The notes: generated by a model from the letters alone, not told the origin. DNA of 64,000 nt from JAALLB01 sp964502215 (GCA_964502215.1 CAZCUN010000010.1:7626-71625); one strand, 5' to 3'. Shown: positions 17,236-27,487, counted from the first letter of the stretch. Program-made: numbers and translations.

Positions 17236-18570
17236 TTATTCTTCCGTAAACGCACCACGGAAACTATCCGTGATTGGTTTTGCTAAATATTCAACAAAGG
17301 TTCTGTCACCTGTTTTGATGAAGGCATCTACGGGCATGCCTGCATAGATTTTATCTGCATCAAAGTCTTCAGGCAAATTATCGATGAGCTTCAAACGTGC
17401 ATCATAATAAACTTCCTGCGTTGCTTGATCGACCAATCTGTCTACCGATACGTATTCAACAGTTGCAGGAACTTCCGGGGTTGTTCTAGCATTAAGCGCA
17501 GAAAATCGAATACTCGCTTCTTGTCCAATTGTTATAATATCAATATCGATTGGCGAAATACGCGCAGAAATAATGAGATCGCTTGAGGTAGGTAAGAGTT
17601 CAAGAACCGTTTCACCAGGTCGGATGATGCTACCAATTGTATTTTTCTCGATTTTGACGATTACGCCATCTACTGGCGCACGGATCACCATGCGTTGCAA
17701 TATATCAGCACGCGATGTCAGCTGTTCATCAAGATCATCGATTTGGTTGCGCAATTCATTAATCTGGCTAGAAGCCTCCGAACGGCGTGTTGCGCGCAGT
17801 GTTTCTTGGCGAGTTCTTACTTCTGAGATAGCATTCTTGCGTTGACCAATTCTTGCTTTTAAAGAGCCAATAGCACCTTTACTGTCTGCCTCTTCACGCA
17901 GTAATGCATTATATTGGTTCTTTGGAGTTAACCCCCTTGCAAGCAAAGTTTTCTTGGCTTTAATCTCGTCTTTTAAAACGGTTAGCTTTGTGTTCTCTGC
18001 TTCAATTTGCAGTTTTATCCCCTCAAGCTCTTGCTCAATTGCATTTACTTGTTCATCCAACACACTCAGTTCAGATTTATGCTGAACAAGACGAGAATCA
18101 AATTCTGCTTTTTGCAATTCTAAAGGCTCGGTATGTTCGTTATCTTTTGCACGTTTTAATAACTTATCTGGGAATGTGATTTTTGTCTCACCCGACATTT
18201 CAGCGGTCATACGCGCAAGGTTTGCAGAAAGAGATACAAGCGACTTTTCTACACGATTACGACTGGATGCAGCTTGTGTTTGATCAAGATAGACCAAAGC
18301 ATCCCCTTGCTTAACCGTTGCGCCATTACGTGTGGCAATTTCAGATATAATGCCACCTTCTAGGTGATCTATACTTTGGTTTTGGCCGCTGGCAACAACG
18401 ACACCAGGCGCAATTGCAGCGCCAGCTATTGGTGCACGAATTGCCCACAATCCAAAGCCAGCAACAAAAATTGCGATGACCAACAATCCAAATAACAAAG
18501 GCGTTGTTATGCTAGTTGGGACACGTGTGCGCCAGTCTTGCGTAGCAGATGGGCTTGATATTGGTTGCAT
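17236..18570 (-). CDS. Type I secretion periplasmic adaptor (HlyD/PrtE family)
   Basis: A 444-residue membrane-fusion protein linking the inner-membrane ABC exporter to an outer-membrane TolC-type channel. One membrane anchor is at about 24-44, followed by a biotinyl-lipoyl half, a long coiled-coil hairpin (about 150-280), a second lipoyl half ('VIRAPVDGVIVKI'), and a C-terminal beta domain. The start has AGGAG 8 bases before ATG, inside the end of the ATPase gene. No outer-membrane component or obvious RTX substrate is encoded in the window. Confidence 0.9.
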   Translation of the reverse strand: MQPISSPSATQDWRTRVPTSITTPLLFGLLVIAIFVAGFGLWAIRAPIAGAAIAPGVVVASGQNQSIDHLEGGIISEIATRNGATVKQGDALVYLDQTQAASSRNRVEKSLVSLSANLARMTAEMSGETKITFPDKLLKRAKDNEHTEPLELQKAEFDSRLVQHKSELSVLDEQVNAIEQELEGIKLQIEAENTKLTVLKDEIKAKKTLLARGLTPKNQYNALLREEADSKGAIGSLKARIGQRKNAISEVRTRQETLRATRRSEASSQINELRNQIDDLDEQLTSRADILQRMVIRAPVDGVIVKIEKNTIGSIIRPGETVLELLPTSSDLIISARISPIDIDIITIGQEASIRFSALNARTTPEVPATVEYVSVDRLVDQATQEVYYDARLKLIDNLPEDFDADKIYAGMPVDAFIKTGDRTFVEYLAKPITDSFRGAFTEE

Positions 18571-18573
18571 ATC

Positions 18574-20292
18574 TTATTCTCCTGCCTTAGCTGAGATTTT
18601 TTGTTTTTGCTGTTGAGCTGCTTTTTGAGCACGTTCTTTTGTTTTTTGTATGACCTCTTCACTTGGGCCATAGTCAATAATTTTACCGTCACTCATACGC
18701 ATGATGTTATCGACTACTTTAATAACACTATCTCTTTGCGTGACGAGGAATACTGTAATCTTATTTTCTTTTGCAGCCATTAACGCTCTTAGCAATGCAT
18801 TCTCACCAATGCGATCTAGGCTTGAATTTGGCTCATCAAGAACTAATATTTTTGGGTTGCCATAAAACGCTCTCGCTAGGCCGATACGTTGCTTTTCGCC
18901 TCCAGAAACAGCCATACCACCAGGGCCAATTGGTGTATCATATCCATTAGGCATCTTCTTTATTAGGTCTTCAACATGCGCCATTTTTGCTGCATGTCTG
19001 ATATCTTCATCTTTTGCATCAGGTTGAAACCGTGAAATATTTTGCGCAATTGTGCCTGGTAAAAGCTCAACATCTTGCGCTAGATAACCAATATATTTTC
19101 CTAAATCTTGAGGGTCCCAATTCGCAATATTGTTGCCATCAATGCGTATGTCACCTGCAAAAGGCTTGAATGCACCTATAATGATACGTGCTAAGGTTGA
19201 TTTTCCCGAACCAGAAGGGCCAATTACAGCCACAGATTGTCCAGCAGGCAGTTTGAACGATAAGCCACTAAGGATTGGCGGCTTCTTTCGGTCTAAAGGA
19301 TTGGGTTGTAAAATTCCTTCTGCACTTAACTCACCAAGAGGTTCGGCAACTTCAGTGTATTTTTCGCGGCGTTCTGTTTTAGCCACAAAGTCTTTTACTT
19401 TACCCCAAGCATTTCTACCTGCGCTAAGTTGTGGCCACGAGTTTATCACCATATCAATTGGCTGAAGTGCGCGACCTGAAATAATAGATGAGGCAAATAT
19501 CATACCAGCCGTCATCTCGCCTTGTTGGACAAGATAGGCGCCATAACCCAGCATTGCTGCTTGGATACCGAAACGAATTGTTCTTGAAAGCCCACCAAAG
19601 ATCGAATTTCGATTTGCCGCTTTATCAGCAGCAATCAATGCATTTGCATTCCAGTTGCCCCAGCTAGCAACAACATCTTTCATCATACCCATTGCAACAA
19701 TACTATCTGCATTTCGTGCAAAATATTCTGATTGTTGATGCGCAATAACATTTGCTTGCGCCTGTTCGCCTGAAGACTTGGCAGTGAACTTCAAATTTAA
19801 AATTGCAATGGCAAGCAATATTAGAGCACCAACTATGGTTAGCCAAAATAATGATGGATGCACTAAGTAAAGACATGCAATAAAAATAAGTGAAAATGGA
19901 AAATCAATGACACCAAATAAAATTTTGGAAGAGACAATTCCTCTAACAGCTTGAAGGTCTCTTAAAGGTTGAATATTACCATTGGTTTTATGTCCTTCGG
20001 TAATAACACGTTCCATGACATCATTTGCAAGAACTGAGTCTAACCTTGCTGCAGCTCTTGTTGCTAGAATTTGGCGAACCATTTCGGTGAGACCAAGTAT
20101 GACCAATGCGAAGGCTGCTAAAATTGAAAGGAAGATGAGCGTATTGCTAGATTGCGACGGCAGAACGCGGTCATAAATTTGTAGCATGTAGAGTGGAATT
20201 GTGAGTTGCAGCAAATTTGCAAAAAAAGAAAAGAATGCGATGATTATCATCGTACCTTTGAAGCCACGTGTTGCCTTTAAAAGATTTTCCAT
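18574..20292 (-). CDS. Type I secretion ABC exporter ATPase (PrtD family)
   Basis: The 572 residues combine a six-helix ABC membrane domain (about 15-305) and an ATPase domain: Walker A GPSGSGKST near 357, signature VSGGEKQR near 462, and Walker B ILVLDEPNSSLD near 481. It has no N-terminal C39-like domain, as expected for PrtD/PrsD exporters of proteins with C-terminal signals. It is read first in a two-gene operon, 3 bases before the adaptor. The C-terminal tail is rich in K and Q. Confidence 0.92.
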   Translation of the reverse strand: MENLLKATRGFKGTMIIIAFFSFFANLLQLTIPLYMLQIYDRVLPSQSSNTLIFLSILAAFALVILGLTEMVRQILATRAAARLDSVLANDVMERVITEGHKTNGNIQPLRDLQAVRGIVSSKILFGVIDFPFSLIFIACLYLVHPSLFWLTIVGALILLAIAILNLKFTAKSSGEQAQANVIAHQQSEYFARNADSIVAMGMMKDVVASWGNWNANALIAADKAANRNSIFGGLSRTIRFGIQAAMLGYGAYLVQQGEMTAGMIFASSIISGRALQPIDMVINSWPQLSAGRNAWGKVKDFVAKTERREKYTEVAEPLGELSAEGILQPNPLDRKKPPILSGLSFKLPAGQSVAVIGPSGSGKSTLARIIIGAFKPFAGDIRIDGNNIANWDPQDLGKYIGYLAQDVELLPGTIAQNISRFQPDAKDEDIRHAAKMAHVEDLIKKMPNGYDTPIGPGGMAVSGGEKQRIGLARAFYGNPKILVLDEPNSSLDRIGENALLRALMAAKENKITVFLVTQRDSVIKVVDNIMRMSDGKIIDYGPSEEVIQKTKERAQKAAQQQKQKISAKAGE

Positions 20293-20401
20293 CTCTGCTT
20301 TCCTATTTGCCCTAATTATAAATTATGCCCCAACACACGTTTTTCAATTTTTATATCAAAATAATTAACTCGAGCTTACGAAAATAAATCCGTGATAAAA
20401 T

Positions 20402-20434
20402 AAAAAAACCCCAGGCAATTTGCCCAGGGTTTTA
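20402..20434 (-). terminator. Intrinsic terminator of mscL
   Basis: On the minus strand a hairpin (AAAACCCTGGGCAA / TTGCCTGGGGTTTT, two mismatches) is followed by seven T residues. It lies 22 bases past the mscL stop. Confidence 0.85.
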
Positions 20435-20455
20435 AAATCAAAAATTTGAAAAAGA

Positions 20456-20860
20456 TTATTTTCTCAAAAGATCACGGATCTCTGTAAGAAGAACTTCTTC
20501 AGCTGGTGGAGCTGCAGGCGCTTCTTCTTCTTTTTTCTCAAGGCTTTTCACGAAGCGAACCATCATAAAGATTACGAAACCGATGATTACGAAATTGATG
20601 ATTGTTGTAAGGAATGAACCATATGCAAGAACTGCACCTTGTTCTTTAGCTGCTTCTAGTGAAGTAGCAGTTATGCCATCGCCAAGAGCAATAAAGTAAT
20701 TTGAGAAGTCCAAACCACCAAAAATCCAACCTACGATAGGCATAATAATGTCACCAACAAGCGATGCAGTAATTAGAGCAAACGCGCCAGCTATAATAAC
20801 AGCAACAGCTAGGTCAAGCACATTGCCTTTCATGATAAAGTCTTTAAATTCATTCAACAT
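20456..20860 (-). CDS. mscL: Large-conductance mechanosensitive channel
   Basis: Homopentameric emergency valve that opens under membrane tension at osmotic downshock. The 134-residue protein begins MLNEFKDFIMKGN, has TM1 VLDLAVAVIIAGAFALITASLVGDIIMP and TM2 TIINFVIIGFVIFMMVRFV, and ends in the conserved cytoplasmic helix with EILLTEIRDLL-like sequence. The ATG at 20860 is preferred to an in-frame start 33 bases upstream because GAGGGG lies just before it. It is monocistronic, with its own terminator. Confidence 0.95.
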   Translation of the reverse strand: MLNEFKDFIMKGNVLDLAVAVIIAGAFALITASLVGDIIMPIVGWIFGGLDFSNYFIALGDGITATSLEAAKEQGAVLAYGSFLTTIINFVIIGFVIFMMVRFVKSLEKKEEEAPAAPPAEEVLLTEIRDLLRK

Positions 20861-21100
20861 TGAGTATTCCCCTCTAGAAATTTGAAACATCAACCAATTG
20901 ATGCCGTAACGTTACTTAAGTGATTTTAATCTGTAAGTTAAGGGGGAAACTCATAAAACCTTAAGAAAAGGCTTCAAAAGTATCTTTTTTCACGGTTTTT
21001 TTGCTAAATTTCAAAAATGGACAAACATTAGTAAAATATGCTGATATTCAGGTGAAAATATTTGATTATTATGAAGTATTAACTTGGGGAATTTTGAAAG

Positions 21101-24100
21101 ATGATCCACCCATGGATCACACTAATTGTAGCAATCATATATGTCTTGCTTTTGTTTGTTGTTGCAAGCTTTGGCGACAGAAAAACGCTTGCCTCCGAAA
21201 ACCAGCGTAGCAAACCTAATATATATGCTTTTAGTTTAGCCATCTATTGTACGACTTGGACATTTTTTGGTTCAGTTGGTTTAGCGGCAACGAGTGGTGT
21301 TGATTTTCTTGCAATTTATCTTGGCCCAATTTTAGTTGTGACATTAGGTTTTCCGCTAATGCAGCGGGTTATTAAACTGTCTAAAGAAGAGCGGATTACA
21401 TCTGTTGCTGATTTCTTAGGCTCACGCTTTGGTAAAAATATTAAAGTTGCGGCAGTTGCAGCTATTATAGCAGTAATAGGCACTATTCCATACATAGCAC
21501 TTCAGCTTAAAGCGATCTCAGGGTCTGTTGATACTTTGCTTGTTAGTTTTGACAATGGATTTCCAGCAGGCGCTCCGCCTTTTGGTGATATATCAATTTT
21601 TGTTGCGATTGCTTTGGTAATCTTTGCAATCTTATTTGGCACTCGCCATGCAGATGCAACCGAACACCAACATGGCTTAATGCTTGCTGTTGCAATGGAG
21701 TCTGTGATTAAGCTAATCGCATTTTTATGTATTGGCATCTTTGTAACGTGGTTTATGTTTGATGGCGTTGAAGATTTATTCGCCCAAGCGGCAGCTAACT
21801 CAAATATGCAAAAAATTGTCGACAAAGGTTTTGATACAGGCAATTTTCTAATTCTTACTTTTTTGAGCCTGAGTGTATTTTTATTATTACCCCGTCAATT
21901 CCATGTTGCTGTTGTTGAAAATAATTCAATAAAGGAACTCGAAAGAGCACGTTGGCTTTTTCCGCTATACTTAGTTGCGATTAATCTATTTGTGATTCCA
22001 ATCGCGGTTGCTGGCACTATCAAGTTTGGTGTTGCAGCCAATGCGGATGATTATGTTTTACTCTTACCTCTTCTAGAAGAACAACGTGTCTTAGGTCTGT
22101 TGGTATTTATCGGCGGTTTATCTGCAGGTACTGCAATGGTTATTGTTGCCACTGTCGCACTTGCCATAATGATTTCAAATGATCTGGTTCTCCCGCTGTT
22201 CTTGCGACTGCGGGCAAAAAAGGGGTTGTCTGAGCCAGAGAATATGGAAGGTAGTATCCTTAATATTCGCAGAACTGCGATCTTTGCTGTCTTGCTTTTA
22301 GCTTATTTATATTACGAAGCTGCGGATAACTCAGCAGCACTTGCCTCGATTGGTCTTGTCTCATTTGCAGCTATTGCTCAATTGGCGCCTGCATTCTTTG
22401 GTGGCTTATTTTGGAAAAGGGCAAATGCACGCGGTGCTATGTTTGGTATGGCAACTGGATTTTTTGTTTGGGGTTATTGTCTGTTATTACCAACGCTTTT
22501 ATCAGCAGAAAACTCATTTGTTGTGCATGGGTTGTTTGATATCTCTTGGCTAAAACCAGAAGCCCTTTTTGGCAGTTCTTTAAGTCCTATTGCAAATGGT
22601 GTTATTTGGAGTCTATTCTTTAATGCAACTGCATTTTTTATAGGTTCCTTGAGCAGACAAGCGGACCCACAAGAACGGATGCAAGCCTCTCTTTTTGTTA
22701 ACTACCAAGTGCCAGCAGCACGCTATACAAGTTATGGCAGATCAAATGTTCGGGTTAGTCAACTAAAAGAAACCTTAGAAAGATACATTGGTAAAAAACG
22801 TACTGAACGCTCTTTTGAGAGTTATTGGCAAAGTCAAAACCTAAACATCCAAAATGATGATTATGTTGATAATAATATCTTACGCTTTTCAGAACAATTA
22901 CTTGCAAGTGCGATTGGGGCATCGTCTTCACGTCTTGTACATACGCTACTTTTAAAGCGCTTTGATGAAAATAGTTCAAACAATATAGAGCTTTTAGATG
23001 AAGCTTCGCGAGCGCTTCAATTTAATCGTGACGTACTACAAACAGCGCTTGATCAACTCGAGCAAGGTATTACCGTTTTTGATGGTGATTTCAGACTTGC
23101 TTCTTGGAATACTCAGTTCAGAAATATTCTTAATTTGCCAACTAGAATTGGCCAAGTTGGTTCTCCTTTATCAGAAGTTGTGCGTGAAATCACAATCCAA
23201 AACCAATTGGACCAGATGGATAAAGATGGCCAAAAGCTAGAGCAAAAATTAATTAGTCAATCTAATCCCTGGCGGCTTAAACTTCCTGATACAAATGAAA
23301 TCCTTGAAATTAGCACAAGCCCTATGCCTGAAGGTGGCATTGTTGTCACTTGGCATAATATCACTCAAAGGGTGAAGGCGGATGAAGCCTTAAAAGAAGC
23401 AAACGAAAGGCTGGAAGGGCGTGTTGAAGAACGCACACGCGAACTTGAGCAAGCTAAACAATTTGCAGACCAGGCTAATGCAAGTAAAACCAGATTTCTT
23501 GCAGCGGCAGGACATGATATTCTACAGCCATTAAATGCTGCACGACTATATTCAGCGACTCTTATTGAGCGTGCAAATGTGAATAAAGACGCTAAACTTG
23601 CTGATAACATCAATAAATCCCTTGGCTCTGTTGAAGAAATTTTGGCATCTATTCTTGCTATCTCACGCTTGGATACTGCCAACCCTGAGATTAGTCTTAC
23701 TAAGTTTCCACTTGAAGATATCACGAAGCAACTTCAAATCGAATTTGAACCCATCGCTAGCTCTGAGGGGCTTGAGCTTACCTTTATTCATTGTTCAAAA
23801 TGGGTCTATTCAGATCGTGCTTTATTGCGACGACTGCTACAGAATCTAATTTCAAATGCTTTAAAATTCACCCAGTCTGGAAAAGTATTAGTAGGTTGTC
23901 GAATGATTGGTAAGCAAATCTCACTGGAAGTTCATGATACAGGAATCGGAATTCCCCCAGATGAAAAAGAGCATATTTTTGGGGAATTCAATCGACTTAA
24001 TAACATGCCAAACCAAGTTCCTGGTCTTGGGCTTGGATTATCAATTGTTGATCGTATCGCCGCCTTATTGGGCTTGCGAGTTGAATTAGATTCAATTCCT

Positions 24101-24586
24101 GGAAAAGGTACAAATTTTAAAGTTCAAATTGAACGTGTCGATGCAGTAGTTAAAACTAATAAAGTTAAAGCTATTTCTAAGAAACGAAAATTAGGCCAGC
24201 TTACAGGAACAAGCGTTCTTTGCATTGATAATGAGGCTGCTATTCTTGAGGGCATGTCAGCATTATTAGAAGAATGGGGATGTGTTGTTGCTATAGCTCA
24301 AGATCTTGATGAGGCGGTTAAACACATCAGTGGGAAATTAGGCCATCCCGATCTCATATTAGCAGATTACCATTTGGAGAATACAACAGGTATTGAAGTA
24401 TATGAGAAGTTAAATTCTAAAATTGGCAAAATTATACCCGGCGTCTTAATAACAGCCGACCGTGGCGAAGAAGTGAAACAGCTTGCGGAAAACAGTGGCT
24501 TGAATATCTTGAATAAACCCGTAAAGCCCGCTGCATTAAGGGCTCTGGTTTCACAAAACAAAAGACGTGCAATAGCAGCGGAATAA
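21101..24586 (+). CDS. Hybrid sensor histidine kinase fused to a sodium:solute symporter domain (CrbS-like)
   Basis: The 1161 residues form an SLC5/SSS-type membrane domain (about 1-530, 13 or so helices), a PAS domain (about 650-755), a coiled coil, HisKA with H805 in the GHDILQPL box, an HATPase domain (about 905-1020; NALKF, DTGIGIPP, GLGLGLSI), and a receiver domain with D1089. This is the architecture of CrbS/MxtR, which in Vibrio and Pseudomonas governs the acetate switch. A LuxR-type response regulator is encoded head-on, four bases away, as in CrbSR systems. The symporter domain presumably senses or moves the ligand; acetate or another small acid is inferred. Confidence 0.9.
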   Translation: MIHPWITLIVAIIYVLLLFVVASFGDRKTLASENQRSKPNIYAFSLAIYCTTWTFFGSVGLAATSGVDFLAIYLGPILVVTLGFPLMQRVIKLSKEERITSVADFLGSRFGKNIKVAAVAAIIAVIGTIPYIALQLKAISGSVDTLLVSFDNGFPAGAPPFGDISIFVAIALVIFAILFGTRHADATEHQHGLMLAVAMESVIKLIAFLCIGIFVTWFMFDGVEDLFAQAAANSNMQKIVDKGFDTGNFLILTFLSLSVFLLLPRQFHVAVVENNSIKELERARWLFPLYLVAINLFVIPIAVAGTIKFGVAANADDYVLLLPLLEEQRVLGLLVFIGGLSAGTAMVIVATVALAIMISNDLVLPLFLRLRAKKGLSEPENMEGSILNIRRTAIFAVLLLAYLYYEAADNSAALASIGLVSFAAIAQLAPAFFGGLFWKRANARGAMFGMATGFFVWGYCLLLPTLLSAENSFVVHGLFDISWLKPEALFGSSLSPIANGVIWSLFFNATAFFIGSLSRQADPQERMQASLFVNYQVPAARYTSYGRSNVRVSQLKETLERYIGKKRTERSFESYWQSQNLNIQNDDYVDNNILRFSEQLLASAIGASSSRLVHTLLLKRFDENSSNNIELLDEASRALQFNRDVLQTALDQLEQGITVFDGDFRLASWNTQFRNILNLPTRIGQVGSPLSEVVREITIQNQLDQMDKDGQKLEQKLISQSNPWRLKLPDTNEILEISTSPMPEGGIVVTWHNITQRVKADEALKEANERLEGRVEERTRELEQAKQFADQANASKTRFLAAAGHDILQPLNAARLYSATLIERANVNKDAKLADNINKSLGSVEEILASILAISRLDTANPEISLTKFPLEDITKQLQIEFEPIASSEGLELTFIHCSKWVYSDRALLRRLLQNLISNALKFTQSGKVLVGCRMIGKQISLEVHDTGIGIPPDEKEHIFGEFNRLNNMPNQVPGLGLGLSIVDRIAALLGLRVELDSIPGKGTNFKVQIERVDAVVKTNKVKAISKKRKLGQLTGTSVLCIDNEAAILEGMSALLEEWGCVVAIAQDLDEAVKHISGKLGHPDLILADYHLENTTGIEVYEKLNSKIGKIIPGVLITADRGEEVKQLAENSGLNILNKPVKPAALRALVSQNKRRAIAAE

Positions 24587-24590
24587 ATAC

Positions 24591-25268
24591 TTATGAACCT
24601 GTTATATTAGCTGATTGGTTCACGGCAATTTTGTTCATCATAATAACAGCTTGTGTTCTACTATCGACATTAAGTTTCAAAAGCACCGCTGATACGTGTG
24701 CTTTTACGGTTGCCTCTGAAACACCAAGCTCATAGGCAATCTGTTTATTCAAAAGACCTTCAGCCAGCATTGAAAGTACGCGGGTTTGTTGCGGTGTCAA
24801 AGATTGAATCTTAGTGAGCAGTTCACTTGAAGCATCGTCTATATCTGCCTCAATATCCACATTGGGTGGTGTCCATACTTCGCCCATTTGAACAGATTTA
24901 ATCCCTTCAACAATATACTCCGCGCCAGATGATTTTGGTATAAAGCCTGAGGCGCCTAATTCAATACATTTTCGAATTGTGATTGGATCTTCTGTTGCCG
25001 AAACAACTATCACAGGGATATCCTGAAATTCCGACCTTATAGATAAGAGACCCGAAAATCCTGTCGTACCTGGCATGCTTAAATCTAACAATACAAGCTC
25101 GACTGATTCAGTATCTCTTAATTGCTGGCGCAAATCTTCAAGGTCACCGGCCAACCTAAAACTACAATTCGGCATTAAACCTTCTATGGCCTGCTTAATA
25201 GCATCCCTAAAAAGCGGATGGTCATCTGCAATGATTACAACTGGTAGCAAAATGGTGTCCTCCAACAC
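24591..25268 (-). CDS. LuxR-type response regulator (CrbR/ErdR-like)
   Basis: The 225 residues contain a receiver domain (D15, D16, phospho-acceptor D62, lysine in IPKSS) and a C-terminal NarL-type helix-turn-helix (LTPQQTRVLSMLAEGLLNKQIAYELGVSEATVKAHVSAVL). It converges with the SSS-domain kinase and is its likely partner. The start is ambiguous. The GTG at 25268 has GGAG five bases upstream, while a TTG at 25250 (MLPVVIIADDHP) has GGAGG eight bases upstream. Its promoter region (25269-25375) is shared with the divergent symporter operon, a likely target. Confidence 0.88.
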   Translation of the reverse strand: MLEDTILLPVVIIADDHPLFRDAIKQAIEGLMPNCSFRLAGDLEDLRQQLRDTESVELVLLDLSMPGTTGFSGLLSIRSEFQDIPVIVVSATEDPITIRKCIELGASGFIPKSSGAEYIVEGIKSVQMGEVWTPPNVDIEADIDDASSELLTKIQSLTPQQTRVLSMLAEGLLNKQIAYELGVSEATVKAHVSAVLLKLNVDSRTQAVIMMNKIAVNQSANITGS

Positions 25269-25375
25269 ATAAACTCCATAATATTAGATATACTCAATAA
25301 CGCAAATGATATGATTACAAAGGCCATTGCTTTATGCTAAAACCTTCAAATGAAAAAAAATGAGCCTAGATAAAA

Positions 25376-25642
25376 ATGCAAACGCATAAAATTCGTCACA
25401 TATTAAAAACTGGATCTATAAACCCTGCTAAATTTGCTGGATTTATCAGTTTGGTTTTAATTTTATTAGTTTGGCCGTTGCCCTTTATTTTCATACATAC
25501 TGAAATGCTATTATTCGGTGTACCATTTGTATATCTCTACATAATTCTGCTCTGCCCTGCACTTATACTTTTTGTTACAAATTGGGCTGTTAATTTTATG
25601 GAACGAATTGATCGCAATCAGCTTGAAACTGAGAATGATTGA
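25376..25642 (+). CDS. Small two-helix membrane protein preceding a symporter
   Basis: The 88 residues contain two hydrophobic segments (about 22-42 and 47-70) with basic N-terminal and charged C-terminal tails. It ends nine bases before the SSS symporter start. Many SSS permeases are preceded by a small membrane protein (DUF4212 or DUF485 types); this one has the same position and topology, but I cannot match its sequence to either family. A role as an accessory subunit of the permease is inference. Confidence 0.65.
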   Translation: MQTHKIRHILKTGSINPAKFAGFISLVLILLVWPLPFIFIHTEMLLFGVPFVYLYIILLCPALILFVTNWAVNFMERIDRNQLETEND

Positions 25643-25651
25643 TTAATAGCC

Positions 25652-27487
25652 ATGCAAAAACCACCTTTAAATTCTTCCACCTCTTTGATTTTGATGTACA
25701 CAGCAGTGTTTTTACTCTGCATATTTTTTGGCATCATACTCATACAAGTTGGTACGCCAGGCAATTATGTGGACATGATGATGTTTGCGTTTATAGTTGG
25801 CGGCTATCTATTTTCTGGCATGTTTGCAAAAACTATGATCTTGCCCGTTTTTCAAAACACAATCAGAACTGGAAAGCCTTTTTATATTGGTCAAGCTATC
25901 GCTGCAGGGTTGATATCAAGCGGTGTATTTCTTTTCTTGGCAGGTGATTTTTATACAACCGGAACCGATGCGCTTACTATTTTCAGCGGCCTAATTCTTG
26001 GTATTGCGCTTATGACAATTCTATTTGCAGGACCTGTTAATCGAGCTAAAAACTCCACCCTGGCCAGCTTGTTTGGTGAGTCACGTTTAAGTCGCTTGAT
26101 AATTTTGATTATTGTTGTTGTAGCAAGCTTACTGTTTTTATACGTACAGTTATTTGCAATTGGCATTGTCAGCGAAACTTATTTCGGAATACCAGAAAAA
26201 TACGCGATACTTATAACCGCTTTTACCATTAGCTTTTGTACGGTTTTGGGTGGGATGCAATCACTTTCTATTAGTAGAATGATCGCTTATCCAGTTTTAC
26301 TAATTACCTTTCTAGTGCCTATTATTTGGATTGCTTATAAAGTAACAGGTAATCCATTTCCCCAGCTGTCTTTTGGTCATGGAGCATTGACGGCCATTAA
26401 TGGAATTGACCAAGAACTTTTGGATGCTCGCCTTATTGACCAAAGTGAAATATTTGATTTTACAAAAGAAGGCCTTGAGTATGACCGCTTCAATTACTTA
26501 GCCGCTTTGTTATGTATTGCATTTGGCACAGCCTCTATGCCTCATTTATTGCAACATTTCAGAACACTTCCAAAAGCCAGAAATGCACGTAAAAGCGGTG
26601 TTTGGGCATTAGGATTTCTTTTGCTCATTCTTACAGCAATCCCAGCAATAGCTGCTTTTGTTAAATTGGACATCTATACTTCATTATTGGGATTGCAACT
26701 CTCTGATTTAGATAGCGATGCAAGTTGGCTTTTTGCTCTTAATCAAAATGGCGGATCTATTTTATCGATATGTGGCGCTTATGTTACAAATACAACAGAA
26801 GCGATTTCAGCTTGTGGGGAAACGGCAGATTACTTTTTGACAAGCAATGATGTTATTCCAAACCCAGACATTCTTGTTATATCAAGTGCCGTTCTTAATG
26901 AGCTTCCTAGCCTTACCACAACACTTCTCGCAACAGGTGCATTACTTGCTATATGGTCAACTGCTGATGGTTTGATCTTTGTAAGCGCCAATGCTTTGTC
27001 AGAAGATGGATATTGCTCACTGATAAGACCTAAATCTCCAATGGGTACACGGCTATTCATGTCTAGGGTGTTCTTGCTGGCTATAACGATTGCATCAACT
27101 TATATGGCATTGAATATTCAAATTGATATTCAGTTTGTTTTTGCAGCAAGTTTTGCCTTGTTATGCTCAAGCCTTTTTCCTGCTCTTTTATGTCAGTTTT
27201 GGCTTAAGTACATCTCTCAAAATATTATTATGATTGGCATTTCACTTGGCTTTGTTATGACCTCAGCTATGTTATGGCTTTCACATTTTGGGTTGGATTT
27301 AAATCCTTTAAATGGTGATGAGTTTGTATTTTATCTGCCCCTGTTAACGAATGAATTAAAGCCGCTAGCGACTGGCTTCGTTGGTATGATGTTTAGTTTT
27401 ATTATTATTTTTACAACTCAAACATTCGTTAAAAACAAGCCTAGTAAAAACTTAAATGTAGAGGCAAAATCTGATGTTCCTGCCTGA
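25652..27487 (+). CDS. Sodium:solute symporter family permease (VC_2705/ActP-like)
   Basis: The 611-residue membrane protein has about 13 helices of the SLC5 fold; 'AALLCIAFGTASMPHLLQHFRTLPKARNARKSG' is the family's central signature. This motif is typical of acetate/small-acid permeases of the ActP group. It follows the small membrane protein after nine bases and is divergent from the CrbR-like gene. Its C-terminus overlaps the next gene by 14 bases, so the alpha/beta hydrolase may be in the same transcript. The substrate is inferred, not shown. Confidence 0.87.
   Translation: MQKPPLNSSTSLILMYTAVFLLCIFFGIILIQVGTPGNYVDMMMFAFIVGGYLFSGMFAKTMILPVFQNTIRTGKPFYIGQAIAAGLISSGVFLFLAGDFYTTGTDALTIFSGLILGIALMTILFAGPVNRAKNSTLASLFGESRLSRLIILIIVVVASLLFLYVQLFAIGIVSETYFGIPEKYAILITAFTISFCTVLGGMQSLSISRMIAYPVLLITFLVPIIWIAYKVTGNPFPQLSFGHGALTAINGIDQELLDARLIDQSEIFDFTKEGLEYDRFNYLAALLCIAFGTASMPHLLQHFRTLPKARNARKSGVWALGFLLLILTAIPAIAAFVKLDIYTSLLGLQLSDLDSDASWLFALNQNGGSILSICGAYVTNTTEAISACGETADYFLTSNDVIPNPDILVISSAVLNELPSLTTTLLATGALLAIWSTADGLIFVSANALSEDGYCSLIRPKSPMGTRLFMSRVFLLAITIASTYMALNIQIDIQFVFAASFALLCSSLFPALLCQFWLKYISQNIIMIGISLGFVMTSAMLWLSHFGLDLNPLNGDEFVFYLPLLTNELKPLATGFVGMMFSFIIIFTTQTFVKNKPSKNLNVEAKSDVPA

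Noticed and set aside
25639..25947. Plus-strand open frame of 102 codons at the start of the symporter
   Set aside because: It overlaps the symporter in another frame, and its histidine/cysteine-rich product matches nothing; the symporter has the conserved motifs.
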